Below are positions 25,605-33,249 of a DNA stretch of 54,130 nucleotides, in pieces (within the stretch, counting starts at the first letter, position 1; every line of letters starts with the position of its first letter). The notes beneath the pieces were generated by a model. That model was not told the origin of the DNA and ran no database searches. It saw only the letters and a list, made by a program, of their open reading frames with translations. The position numbers and the translations under genes were made by a program. Source of the stretch: Caballeronia mineralivorans PML1(12) (GTDB taxonomy: Bacteria; Pseudomonadota; Gammaproteobacteria; Burkholderiales; Burkholderiaceae); NCBI RefSeq assembly GCF_001028175.1, contig NZ_AEJF01000148.1, positions 1-54,130 of the forward strand, given 5' to 3'.

Positions 25605-26534
25605 TTACGCAAAATGCTTGCGGGGGTTGAAGTTCGATGCCGCCGCCAGTTGTTTCAGCAACTCGTGTTCACGAGCGCCGACCGTTTTCGGCACTTCTAT
25701 TCTGACCGCAGCATAGAGCGCCCCGACGCTGCCGTCGGCCGACGCAAGTCCGCGTTTGGCGAGCCGCAATTTTTGCCCTGCAGTAGTGCCCGGTTTGACG
25801 GTGAGCTCCACCGTGCCCGCAAGAGTGGGTACGTGCACGCTCGCTCCCAACACGGCTTCCCAGGGCGCGAGCGGCAGATCGATATAGAGGTCGCGGCCAT
25901 CGGGCCGATAGAGCGGATGCGGCTGTAGGGCAAGTGACACATACAGATCGCCCGGCCGGCCGCCGTTAAAACCCGGGCCGCCCTTGCCGGCCAGCCGCAG
26001 GCGCTGACCATCGGCCGCCGCTTTGGGAATAGTGATTCGAAAGGTCCGCGCGACGCGATGCGCGAGGCCATTTGCGTCGTACTCGGGAAGCTCAGCGCTC
26101 AGTTCGATTTCTTCGCCGTTATAGATTTGCTCCAGCGAAACGAGAGCGACGATTTCATAGTCCTGTCCCGGGACGGGAAAGCTTTGTCTTCGTTGACTGC
26201 CGCCGGCGGTACGGCCAAAAGCCGAAAAAAGATCGGCGAGGTCGACGTCGTCGAGGCCCGCTTCGCCGGCGTGGAAATGTTGCTGCCAGTCCGGTGACGG
26301 CGTGAACGATTCGCCGGCCGGATGTTTGCCGAGGTTGTCGTAGGCTTCGCGCTTTTCTGGATCTTTCAGCGTGGCATAAGCCTCCGCGATGTCCTTGAAT
26401 TTCGCTTCGCTGTTCGGGTCCGCCGAAACGTCGGGATGATATTTGTGGGCGAGCTTGCGATAAGCTTTCTTGATGTCCGCGTGTGTTGCGGTGCGTTCGA
26501 CTCCCAAGGCTTCGTAATAGTCCTTGAATTTCAT
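25605..26534 (-). CDS. cbpA: Curved DNA-binding protein/DnaJ-type co-chaperone CbpA
   Basis: A 309-residue type II J-protein. The J-domain is at residues 1-70 with the HPD triad at 33-35 that stimulates DnaK. A short Gly/Phe-poor linker follows, then two beta-sandwich substrate-binding domains (SLEQIYNGEEIELSAELPEYD; LRLAGKGGPGFNGGRPGDLYV). There is no zinc finger, as expected for CbpA. The frame is open upstream to 26600, but MKFKDYYEALGV is the family start. It works with DnaK, binds curved DNA, and is often induced in stationary phase or starvation. First gene of the cbpA-cbpM operon. Confidence 0.93.
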   Translation of the reverse strand: MKFKDYYEALGVERTATHADIKKAYRKLAHKYHPDVSADPNSEAKFKDIAEAYATLKDPEKREAYDNLGKHPAGESFTPSPDWQQHFHAGEAGLDDVDLADLFSAFGRTAGGSQRRQSFPVPGQDYEIVALVSLEQIYNGEEIELSAELPEYDANGLAHRVARTFRITIPKAAADGQRLRLAGKGGPGFNGGRPGDLYVSLALQPHPLYRPDGRDLYIDLPLAPWEAVLGASVHVPTLAGTVELTVKPGTTAGQKLRLAKRGLASADGSVGALYAAVRIEVPKTVGAREHELLKQLAAASNFNPRKHFA

Positions 26535-26705
26535 GTGAGACCTAAAAGAGAAGGAGAACGAGTTTTCGTCTGAGCTGAAGCGCTGCGACGGCGAGGGCAC
26601 GTCGTTTAACGAGTGTAGGTCAACGCGGAGCCGGGCGAAAAAATGGCCAGCCGTGCGTGACCATCGGCGGCGATCGTGCGCGCTCGCGGCAGCGGCCGTG
26701 CAGCC

Positions 26706-28013
26706 TCAGACCGAGGTGACCAGCATCGCGGCCGAAATCACCAGCATTACGGCAGTCGCCAGCCAACCCAGCGCCCGTAGCCAGCCCCGAGCCGCAAACT
26801 TTCCCATGATGTCCGGGCGGCACACTATTTTCATCATCACGAACATTACCGGCACGGCGACTACGCCGTTGAGCACCGCGCTCCAGTAGAGCGCCTTGAT
26901 CGGATTGATGGAGGTGAAATTGATGATCATGCCGATCAGCGTAGCGATCGCGATCGTGGCGTAAAAAGCCTTTGCTTCCTGCATTTTGCGGGTGAAACCG
27001 ACCGGCCAGTTGCGCGCTTCGCCGATCGCATACGCCGCCGACCCGGCGAGCACGGGCACAGCCAGCAGACCGGTCCCGATCAGTCCAACCGTGAAAAACA
27101 GCGCTGCGAAGGGTCCGGCGATAGGCCGCAGAGCCTGCGCCGCCTGAGCCGACGTTTCAATATCGACGATACCGCCTGCGTGGAGGGTAGCCGCCGTGGT
27201 AGCCAAAATGGCAAGTGCGACCACGTTGGACAATCCCATGCCGGCGACGGTATCGACCTCGATACGATGCAGCGCCGCAGGACCTTGCTCAGGTGAATTG
27301 AATAGATCCAGCCGGCGTGGATGCACGCGCATGTCCTCGACTTCCTCACCGGATTGCCAAAAAAACAGGTAGGGACTGATCGTGGTGCCGAACACTGCCA
27401 CGACGGCGGTCAGATACGCCGACGTCCAGACCGGACGCGGCAGGAACAGACTGCTGGCAAGATGGCCCCAATCGACATGCGCCACCGCCAGCACGGCAAA
27501 GTAAGCGAAGAGGGACAGCGTGAACCACTTCAGCACAGCCACGTAGCGCGTGTATTGCAGCAACAACTGCATCGCGACGCAGATCACTGAAAACAGCAGT
27601 ACATACAGCCACTTCGGACCGGGCAGCAAAAGCGCGAGTGCGTCGGCCATTGCACCCAGATCCGCGCCCAGATTGACGATATTCGCAATCAGCAGCAGCG
27701 CCACGATCCACTGCAGCAGCCATGTCGAGTAGTGCAGGCGCAGTACGCCTGCTATGCCGTGCCCCGTCGTGCGTCCGATGCGTGCGCTGATCATCTGGAT
27801 GGCGACCATCAGCGGGTAGCTGAACAGGAGCGTCCAGGACAGTCCGTAGCCAAAGGCAGCGCCCACCTGACTGTAAGTGGCGATGCCGCTGGGATCGTCG
27901 TCGGAGGCGCCTGTGATGAGGCCGGGCCCCAGCACGCCGAGCAAATGGGGTTTAGTGGGGCCGATAACCGGATCAGGGCCCTCTGCGTCGTATTCCTGGG
28001 CAGGCTCGTCCAT
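26706..28013 (-). CDS. Divergent NRAMP-family metal transporter
   Basis: A 435-residue membrane protein with about 11 predicted membrane helices. TM1 reads GASDDDPSGIATYSQVGA, where classic Mn/Fe NRAMP proteins have a DPGN motif. TM6 reads TTISPYLFFWQ, where they have MPH. So metal-site residues differ, and this belongs to an outlying clade whose ion (metal or other) is not clear. It starts 15 bases after the gamma-subunit stop and is probably the last gene of the ATPase operon. Confidence 0.82.
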   Translation of the reverse strand: MDEPAQEYDAEGPDPVIGPTKPHLLGVLGPGLITGASDDDPSGIATYSQVGAAFGYGLSWTLLFSYPLMVAIQMISARIGRTTGHGIAGVLRLHYSTWLLQWIVALLLIANIVNLGADLGAMADALALLLPGPKWLYVLLFSVICVAMQLLLQYTRYVAVLKWFTLSLFAYFAVLAVAHVDWGHLASSLFLPRPVWTSAYLTAVVAVFGTTISPYLFFWQSGEEVEDMRVHPRRLDLFNSPEQGPAALHRIEVDTVAGMGLSNVVALAILATTAATLHAGGIVDIETSAQAAQALRPIAGPFAALFFTVGLIGTGLLAVPVLAGSAAYAIGEARNWPVGFTRKMQEAKAFYATIAIATLIGMIINFTSINPIKALYWSAVLNGVVAVPVMFVMMKIVCRPDIMGKFAARGWLRALGWLATAVMLVISAAMLVTSV

Positions 28014-28028
28014 GATGGCTCGGTGTAG

Positions 28029-28961
28029 TCAGACGGCGTGGTCGGAGCCGTGCCCATTGCGCGGGCCCGGTTTTTTTGAAAGTCTGCTGGCAGCGATGCT
28101 TCCTGCGGAAAGCTCCACGATTTCCGACGTGATCTCCTCTTGCCTCAGCCGGCGAAAGTCGCCGGTCAATGCTTCGAGTCTGTCATCCACGTTCGTGCGT
28201 GCAGCGATCATGGCCCTCATACGCGCGTCGTTCTCAGCGGCGAACGACAGCATGATGGCCTCGCACAGCTGCGCGAAGATGTATTCCTCTGCGAGCTGCG
28301 TCAGCAAGCGCTGGGGCGCGACGGTAATGAGGGGCGGGTCGCGACGCGGTGTGATCGGGAATCGCCCGAAGTCGAACGGCAGCAAGGTCTGTTCCACGGT
28401 CTGGACGCTTGCTGACGGGTTCGGTGTTGCGTGGACCACGGTTACGCGGGTCGCCCGTCCGCCATTGAGACGCTGGAACAGAGCACTGGTGAGGCGATCG
28501 GCGAGCGCCGGCACTTCGTCGGCATGGGTGACCATCGGCGCCGACCAGCCGACGCTCAGCCCGCGTTCGGCGGCCGCCACGATGCCGCGGCCGCCGAGCA
28601 TCAGATATTCCGTCGACGAGGAACGCGTTGATGCGGTAGCTGATGCAAGCGCCGCGTCGATGACATGCTCGTTGAACGTACCGACAAAACCCTGTTCTGC
28701 GCACAGGACAATCACCACGGCTGCGTCCCGATCTGCACCTCGATCCAGGTCAGTGGCGTCGTGCGACGTGTGTTTGTCAATCAGCAGCAGCGCGTCGCCG
28801 ATCGCCGCTCCGACTATGCGCGCACACGCCCGAATACCGTCCAGACGGCTGCGCGCTTCACGCGAGCGCGCTGCAGCGATGCCACGCATTGCACCGACCA
28901 CGGATTCGAGCCCGCGAACGCCGTTCATGCGCGATTGAACTTCACTGAGTTTATTACTCAT
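28029..28961 (-). CDS. atpG: N-ATPase gamma subunit
   Basis: A 310-residue central-stalk subunit. The N-terminal coiled-coil (MSNKLSEVQSRMNGVRGLESVVGAMRGIAAARSREA) and the C-terminal coiled-coil (RMRAMIAARTNVDDRLEALTGDFRRLRQEEITSEIVEL) are the family signature. The C-terminus is extended past the usual end by about 20 residues. The start overlaps the alpha stop (ATGA at 28958-28961). Ninth gene of the atpDCQRBEFAG set. Confidence 0.88.
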   Translation of the reverse strand: MSNKLSEVQSRMNGVRGLESVVGAMRGIAAARSREARSRLDGIRACARIVGAAIGDALLLIDKHTSHDATDLDRGADRDAAVVIVLCAEQGFVGTFNEHVIDAALASATASTRSSSTEYLMLGGRGIVAAAERGLSVGWSAPMVTHADEVPALADRLTSALFQRLNGGRATRVTVVHATPNPSASVQTVEQTLLPFDFGRFPITPRRDPPLITVAPQRLLTQLAEEYIFAQLCEAIMLSFAAENDARMRAMIAARTNVDDRLEALTGDFRRLRQEEITSEIVELSAGSIAASRLSKKPGPRNGHGSDHAV

Positions 28962-30514
28962 GTCGAAGCGGCCTCAGGCGCAGGCGCTGCGCCAACTTGT
29001 GCGGCGAGATCGCGTACGACCGTGACTAGCTCGGTCAGCGCGGGCGCATCGAGCGAGCCCGTGGCAACGAGAGCCGCCGCCGCAGGACCGCCGCGCGCAT
29101 CGAGATGTGCGGCGAGACGGGTACGAACCGTCGCAACGCAACTGACTGGCAGCGTGTCGAACACGCCATCGGCGAGTGCGGCCAGCAGCGCGATTTCATC
29201 GATGGGGCGCAGTGGCGCAAAGCGCGGCTGCGTGATCAGTGCGCGAATGCGCTCGCCGCGGACCACTTGCGCCTTGACCCTCGGCTCTATCGCGCCGCCA
29301 AAGCGCGTAAACATTTCGAGCTCCAGAAACTGCGAATAATCGAGCCGCAGAGGTCCGGATACCTTGCGCAACGCGGGTAACTGCGCCTTGCCGCCGACCC
29401 GGCTTACGCTCAAGCCAACGTCCACCGCGGGGCGCTGGTTGGCTGCGAAAAGCGCTGCGTCGAGCATGATCTGGCCGTCGGTGATCGAGATCAGGTTGGT
29501 GGGAATGTAGGCGGACAGATTGCCGGCATCGGTTTCCGCGATCGGCAAGGCCGTGAGTGAACCACCGCCCAGTTCCGCAGACAGCTTTGCCGCACGCTCC
29601 AGCAGCCGGGCGTGCAGGTAGAAAATGTCGCCGGGATACGCCTCGCGACCGGGCGGTTCGCGCGTGAGCAAGGCGAGTTCGCGATGCGTCGCGGCATGCT
29701 TGCTCAGGTCGTCGATGACGATGAGCGCATGTTGCCCGCGGTCACGAAAATATTCAGCGATGGAGACTCCGCTGAACGGAGCAATCCATTGCAAACCCGG
29801 TGACGCAGCCGCCGGCGCGACCACGAATACGCATCGCTCGGGCGCGCCGTGGCGGCGCACGGCGTCGATGACGCGCTGCACGGCAGTGGCGCGCTGACCG
29901 ATCGCCACATACACACAGATCATGTCGGTGTGCTTCTGGTTGACGATCGTGTCGATGGCTATCGAGGTCTTGCCGGTCGCCCGATCGCCGATGATCAACT
30001 CGCGCTGGCCGCGCCCGATTGCGAACAACGCATCGATCAGCAGGATGCCGGTGGCGACCGGTTGCGCGACAAGATCCCGGTCGATGATGGAAGGCGCAGG
30101 CCGCTCGATCGGCAGGTGCATCTCGGCGAGCACCGGCTCGTCGCTATCAAGCGGCCTGCCGAGCGGATCGACCACTCGTCCGAGCAGCCCCGGACCGACC
30201 GGCACTTCGACCACCTGCCCGGTTCCGGTGACTCGCGAACCGGCGGAAATCGCGTCGCCGTCGTCGAGCAAAACCGCGCCGATGGCATCGGCGTCCAGTG
30301 TGAGCGCAAAGCCCAGCCGGCCGCCCTCGAAGCGCAGCAGTTCGTTCAACCGCACATCGGGCAGGCCGGAGACGGATGCGATGCCATCGGACACGTGCCC
30401 TACGCGCCCGATCGTTTCAGCCTTGGCGACAAAACGCGAGCGAGCGAGGGTGGCGCGGCTGCTGACGAGCCAGTCGTTGTCGCTCAAAGCCAGGTTGGGC
30501 TGGATGGATGTCAT
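28958..30514 (-). CDS. atpA: N-ATPase alpha subunit
   Basis: A 518-residue F1-type subunit with a regulatory nucleotide site. The P-loop GDRATGKTS is at about residues 176-184 (GDRQTGKT in most F-ATPases), followed by GLLGRVVDPLGRPLD and the IDDLSKHA Walker B strand. It is shorter at the ends and more divergent than a housekeeping AtpA, as N-ATPase subunits are. Coupled to atpF upstream and atpG downstream by overlapping codons. Confidence 0.93.
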   Translation of the reverse strand: MTSIQPNLALSDNDWLVSSRATLARSRFVAKAETIGRVGHVSDGIASVSGLPDVRLNELLRFEGGRLGFALTLDADAIGAVLLDDGDAISAGSRVTGTGQVVEVPVGPGLLGRVVDPLGRPLDSDEPVLAEMHLPIERPAPSIIDRDLVAQPVATGILLIDALFAIGRGQRELIIGDRATGKTSIAIDTIVNQKHTDMICVYVAIGQRATAVQRVIDAVRRHGAPERCVFVVAPAAASPGLQWIAPFSGVSIAEYFRDRGQHALIVIDDLSKHAATHRELALLTREPPGREAYPGDIFYLHARLLERAAKLSAELGGGSLTALPIAETDAGNLSAYIPTNLISITDGQIMLDAALFAANQRPAVDVGLSVSRVGGKAQLPALRKVSGPLRLDYSQFLELEMFTRFGGAIEPRVKAQVVRGERIRALITQPRFAPLRPIDEIALLAALADGVFDTLPVSCVATVRTRLAAHLDARGGPAAAALVATGSLDAPALTELVTVVRDLAAQVGAAPAPEAAST

Positions 30515-31245
30515 GAGCCGAGGAGTTCCATTTTCAGGCCCGCGAGATCGTGGCGAAAACTGTTGCGCACGAGTGCATGCGGCGCTTCCAGTTCAAGTCC
30601 TGCGATCACGGCGGGATCGACCGTGACCTGAACCTGCAACGCGTGGCCGAGCGCCTGGGTGAACGCCGTGTGACACGCGGCCAGTTCGGCCGTGGTGAGT
30701 GCGCGAGGCACGATCAGGCGGACCGGTTCATCGTCGCCGGTCAGTTGCGCCCGGGTAGCGTTGGGCAGTGCGGCGAGCTCACGCGCCAGGCCGGCGATGA
30801 AACCCGCGATCCGTGCCTCGGCGGGCAGGCGATCGAGTAGCCGCGCCGTGACATCGAGTGCGAATTGCGATGCACGATCGGAGTCGGCAGCAGCGGCGTC
30901 ACGCCGGCTCGCGTCGATCGCGGTTTGCGCGGCCGCGCGCATCTGCTCTGCGTCGGTGCGTGCCGCGTTCTCGAGCGACGCCTTGAGTTGCGCCGCTTCG
31001 GCCGTCGCTGCATCGAGCAGATGTGCGCGCAGCGCCGCGACATGAGCGCTATTGGCGGCGGCCTTCTGCTGTTCGTCGAGCGCCGCGGCTTTTGCTGCGG
31101 CGGCATCGGCCATCAGCGCCGCGGCTGCGTGCTGGCGCTCGGCTACGATCTTCGCCACCGGGCGAAACAGAAAGCGCGCCAGCAACCAGACGAGCACCAG
31201 CGCGTTGACGGTCTGCAGCAGAAGAGTCCACCAGTCGATGTGCAT
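30511..31245 (-). CDS. atpF: N-ATPase b subunit with a delta-like C-terminal region
   Basis: A 244-residue peripheral-stalk protein. It has one N-terminal membrane helix (WWTLLLQTVNALVLVWLLARFLF, about residues 5-27), then a long Ala-rich coiled-coil to about residue 150. A C-terminal globular part (LGHALQVQVTVDPAVIAGLELEAPHALV) resembles the end of delta/OSCP subunits (VDPSLIGG). N-ATPase operons lack a separate delta gene, and none is seen here, so this subunit probably bridges to F1 itself. The operon position between atpE and atpA is the canonical one. Confidence 0.85.
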   Translation of the reverse strand: MHIDWWTLLLQTVNALVLVWLLARFLFRPVAKIVAERQHAAAALMADAAAAKAAALDEQQKAAANSAHVAALRAHLLDAATAEAAQLKASLENAARTDAEQMRAAAQTAIDASRRDAAAADSDRASQFALDVTARLLDRLPAEARIAGFIAGLARELAALPNATRAQLTGDDEPVRLIVPRALTTAELAACHTAFTQALGHALQVQVTVDPAVIAGLELEAPHALVRNSFRHDLAGLKMELLGS

Positions 31246-31258
31246 GATCAGTGCTCGC

Positions 31259-31507
31259 TCACTTCACGAACGGATTCGCAAACAACACGAGCAAGGCGAT
31301 CACCAGGCAGTAGATTGCCATGGTCTCGATCATCGCGAGACCGACGAACAGCGTCCGCGAAATCGTGCCGGCCGATTCCGGCTGCCGCGCGAGCGCATCC
31401 ATCGCGGCCGCGACCGCGCGGCCTTCGCCGAGAGCCGGTCCTATCGCGCCGAATGAGACGGCGAGCGCCGCGGCGAGAATGCTCACTACCTGGATCAGAT
31501 TGTTCAT
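31259..31507 (-). CDS. atpE: N-ATPase c subunit (rotor ring)
   Basis: An 82-residue helical hairpin. Helix 1 carries GPALGEG with Glu28, the loop is ARQPE, and helix 2 carries the essential ion-binding Glu61 in MIETMAIY with Thr62 and Tyr66. The residue set resembles Na+-binding rings at some positions (Thr/Tyr). However, Glu28 replaces the Gln of known sodium rings, giving two carboxylates per hairpin. The start overlaps the a-subunit stop. Ion choice cannot be settled from sequence. Confidence 0.93.
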   Translation of the reverse strand: MNNLIQVVSILAAALAVSFGAIGPALGEGRAVAAAMDALARQPESAGTISRTLFVGLAMIETMAIYCLVIALLVLFANPFVK

Positions 31508-32202
31508 TGCTGGCCTGCCTGTTTGCTGGAAGTGTTTGCGGAGTTTTCGGCTAGCGCGGCGCCGATGAAGACCATTGCGAGAACCGTGAAGATGTAGGCC
31601 TGCACCGCGCCGGTCAGAAGGTCGAGCGCCATCAACGGAATGGGTACGAGCAGCCCGGCAAGCGACAGCACAATGCCAACCACGAAGACGCCGCTCATCA
31701 CGTTGCCGAACAGGCGCACCACCAGCGAGAAGGTCCGCGTGATCTGCTCGACCACGTTGAGCGGGATCATGATCCACGTGGGTTCGGCAAAGGTGGCGAG
31801 GTAACGGCCGAGGCCACGCGTGCGGATGCCGTAGAAAATGGTTGCGCAGAACACGATCAAGGCCAGCGCGGCGTCGGTTTCGACATGAGCGGTAGGGGGC
31901 TCGACGCCCGGCAGGAGCGACGACCAGTTGCTGACCAGAATGAAAAGAAAGAGCGTGCCCACCAGCGCGCGATATCGTTCAGGCTCGGCTTGCATCGTGT
32001 CGCGAATCTGGTCGTCGATCGTGCTGACCACCAGTTCGAGCACCGTCTGCATTCTCGACGGCGTGAGCGACAGCCGGCGGGTGGTCCAGGCGGAGCCGCC
32101 CGCGAGCAGGGCCATGATGGCCCACGTCGCCACTACGGGCGCTGAAACGCCGATCGGGCCGATATGGAAGAGGGTGGCCGTGGCGAGAGGCGAAGCAATC
32201 AT
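31504..32202 (-). CDS. atpB: N-ATPase a subunit
   Basis: A 232-residue membrane subunit that forms the ion channels with the c ring. The conserved Arg lies in FSLVVRLFGNVMSG, and the last helices (GAVQAYIFTVLAMVFIG) contain the Gln-Tyr pair typical of a subunits. The start ATG at 32202 overlaps the atpR stop; the frame upstream is a shadow of atpR and atpQ. Confidence 0.92.
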   Translation of the reverse strand: MIASPLATATLFHIGPIGVSAPVVATWAIMALLAGGSAWTTRRLSLTPSRMQTVLELVVSTIDDQIRDTMQAEPERYRALVGTLFLFILVSNWSSLLPGVEPPTAHVETDAALALIVFCATIFYGIRTRGLGRYLATFAEPTWIMIPLNVVEQITRTFSLVVRLFGNVMSGVFVVGIVLSLAGLLVPIPLMALDLLTGAVQAYIFTVLAMVFIGAALAENSANTSSKQAGQQ

Positions 32203-32477
32203 GGCGTCACCTGGACACGTCGCAGAATGAAGCCTCTTGCCAGCAGCAGCCCGGCCGCGCCGCATAGGAGCGGCCACGCGCCAAACTTCGCCAGCACGGC
32301 GAACAGAACGGCCACGCCCGCGAGGCGCAGGAGTTGCAGCCCGATTGCCTTGGCCGGCGTGCCGGCGACCAGCAGCCGGACATTCCAGCGCAAGGTCGCG
32401 AAGTGGATCGCACCGGCAGCAAGGCCGACACACGAGCCAATCGCAATCTGGGCTGCCAGCGGGAAGTGATATGTCAT
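32199..32477 (-). CDS. atpR: AtpR, small membrane protein of N-ATPase operons
   Basis: A 92-residue protein with three predicted membrane helices, beginning MTYHFPLAAQIAIGSCVG. AtpR is found only in N-ATPase operons, always between atpQ and atpB; it is proposed to help assemble the c ring or bind the AtpQ protein. Overlaps its neighbours by ATGA at both ends. The call rests mainly on operon position, helix pattern and size. Confidence 0.82.
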   Translation of the reverse strand: MTYHFPLAAQIAIGSCVGLAAGAIHFATLRWNVRLLVAGTPAKAIGLQLLRLAGVAVLFAVLAKFGAWPLLCGAAGLLLARGFILRRVQVTP

Positions 32478-32809
32478 TGCCGATCTCTCCGGGTTTGCCG
32501 ATGCATCCATTTCCATGCGGACCACAGGCCGACAGCCGCACCGGCCATCAGCAGCGGAGCTGAGAAAAACACGCCGGTGTTGAAGTACCGGTCGAGCCAG
32601 TGGCCAAGCACGAGCCCAAGCAGCGTCGGCACGACGATGGTCCAACCGAGAATGCCGATCTGACCGAGGCGGGCTCCGAGAGAAGGTTCCGGCTCTTCCC
32701 TCGCCTGGCGCTCGCGCTGTACTGCTTGCCAGGCAGCGCGGGCCATGCGGTCGGTGTCAGGGTCAGCGTCGCGCTTGGGATCGATGCCGTCAGGGGAGGG
32801 CTGTGTCAT
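32474..32809 (-). CDS. atpQ: AtpQ, AtpI-like protein of N-ATPase operons
   Basis: A 111-residue protein. A charged N-terminal half (about 45 residues) is followed by two membrane helices (IGILGWTIVVPTLLGLVLGHWLD; FFSAPLLMAGAAVGLWSAWKWM), as in the AtpI family that assists c-ring assembly. Third gene of the operon, 8 bases after atpC. Confidence 0.82.
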   Translation of the reverse strand: MTQPSPDGIDPKRDADPDTDRMARAAWQAVQRERQAREEPEPSLGARLGQIGILGWTIVVPTLLGLVLGHWLDRYFNTGVFFSAPLLMAGAAVGLWSAWKWMHRQTRRDRQ

Positions 32810-32817
32810 GGTTCGGT

Positions 32818-33249
32818 TCAGTCCGCCGGTCTCGCGCTCGGGCGCAGATAGCGCAGCAACTGACGAACGGCCTGTGCGTGAAGACGGGTTTCGTCGACGC
32901 GGGCACGCCGCACTGCGTCGACCTGCGCCGCGCGTGCAGCATCGACTTGCGCCTCAAGTACCTCGAGCGAAGTGCCGCTCGTGGCCATTACACCTTCGCG
33001 GCACGCAATCGCGATCTCGTGTCCGCCCGAAACGCGCAGCACGCCTTCTTTCACAGCGCAAAATTGTTCGATGCCGTCGGCGGCGCGCCAACGCAGCACG
33101 GATGGCGCCAGCACAGTCAGGAACGCCGCATGGCCGGGCAGAATGCCGAAACTGCCCGTGGCGTCCTCGGCGCGCAGCGCGACGACTTCCGTGCTGTCGA
33201 ACAGCACGCGCGCCGGCGTGGCGATAGTCAAATGCAGGAGCGCATTCAT
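32818..33249 (-). CDS. atpC: N-ATPase epsilon subunit
   Basis: A 143-residue F1 subunit. The N-terminal beta-sandwich begins with LHLTIATPARVLFDSTEVVALRAEDATGSFGILPGHAAFLT, the family pattern. A C-terminal pair of helices (AQVDAARAAQVDAVRRARVDETRLHAQAV) is Ala/Arg-rich. It links gamma to the c ring and can regulate ATP hydrolysis. Starts inside the atpD stop (ATGA). Confidence 0.9.
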   Translation of the reverse strand: MNALLHLTIATPARVLFDSTEVVALRAEDATGSFGILPGHAAFLTVLAPSVLRWRAADGIEQFCAVKEGVLRVSGGHEIAIACREGVMATSGTSLEVLEAQVDAARAAQVDAVRRARVDETRLHAQAVRQLLRYLRPSARPAD

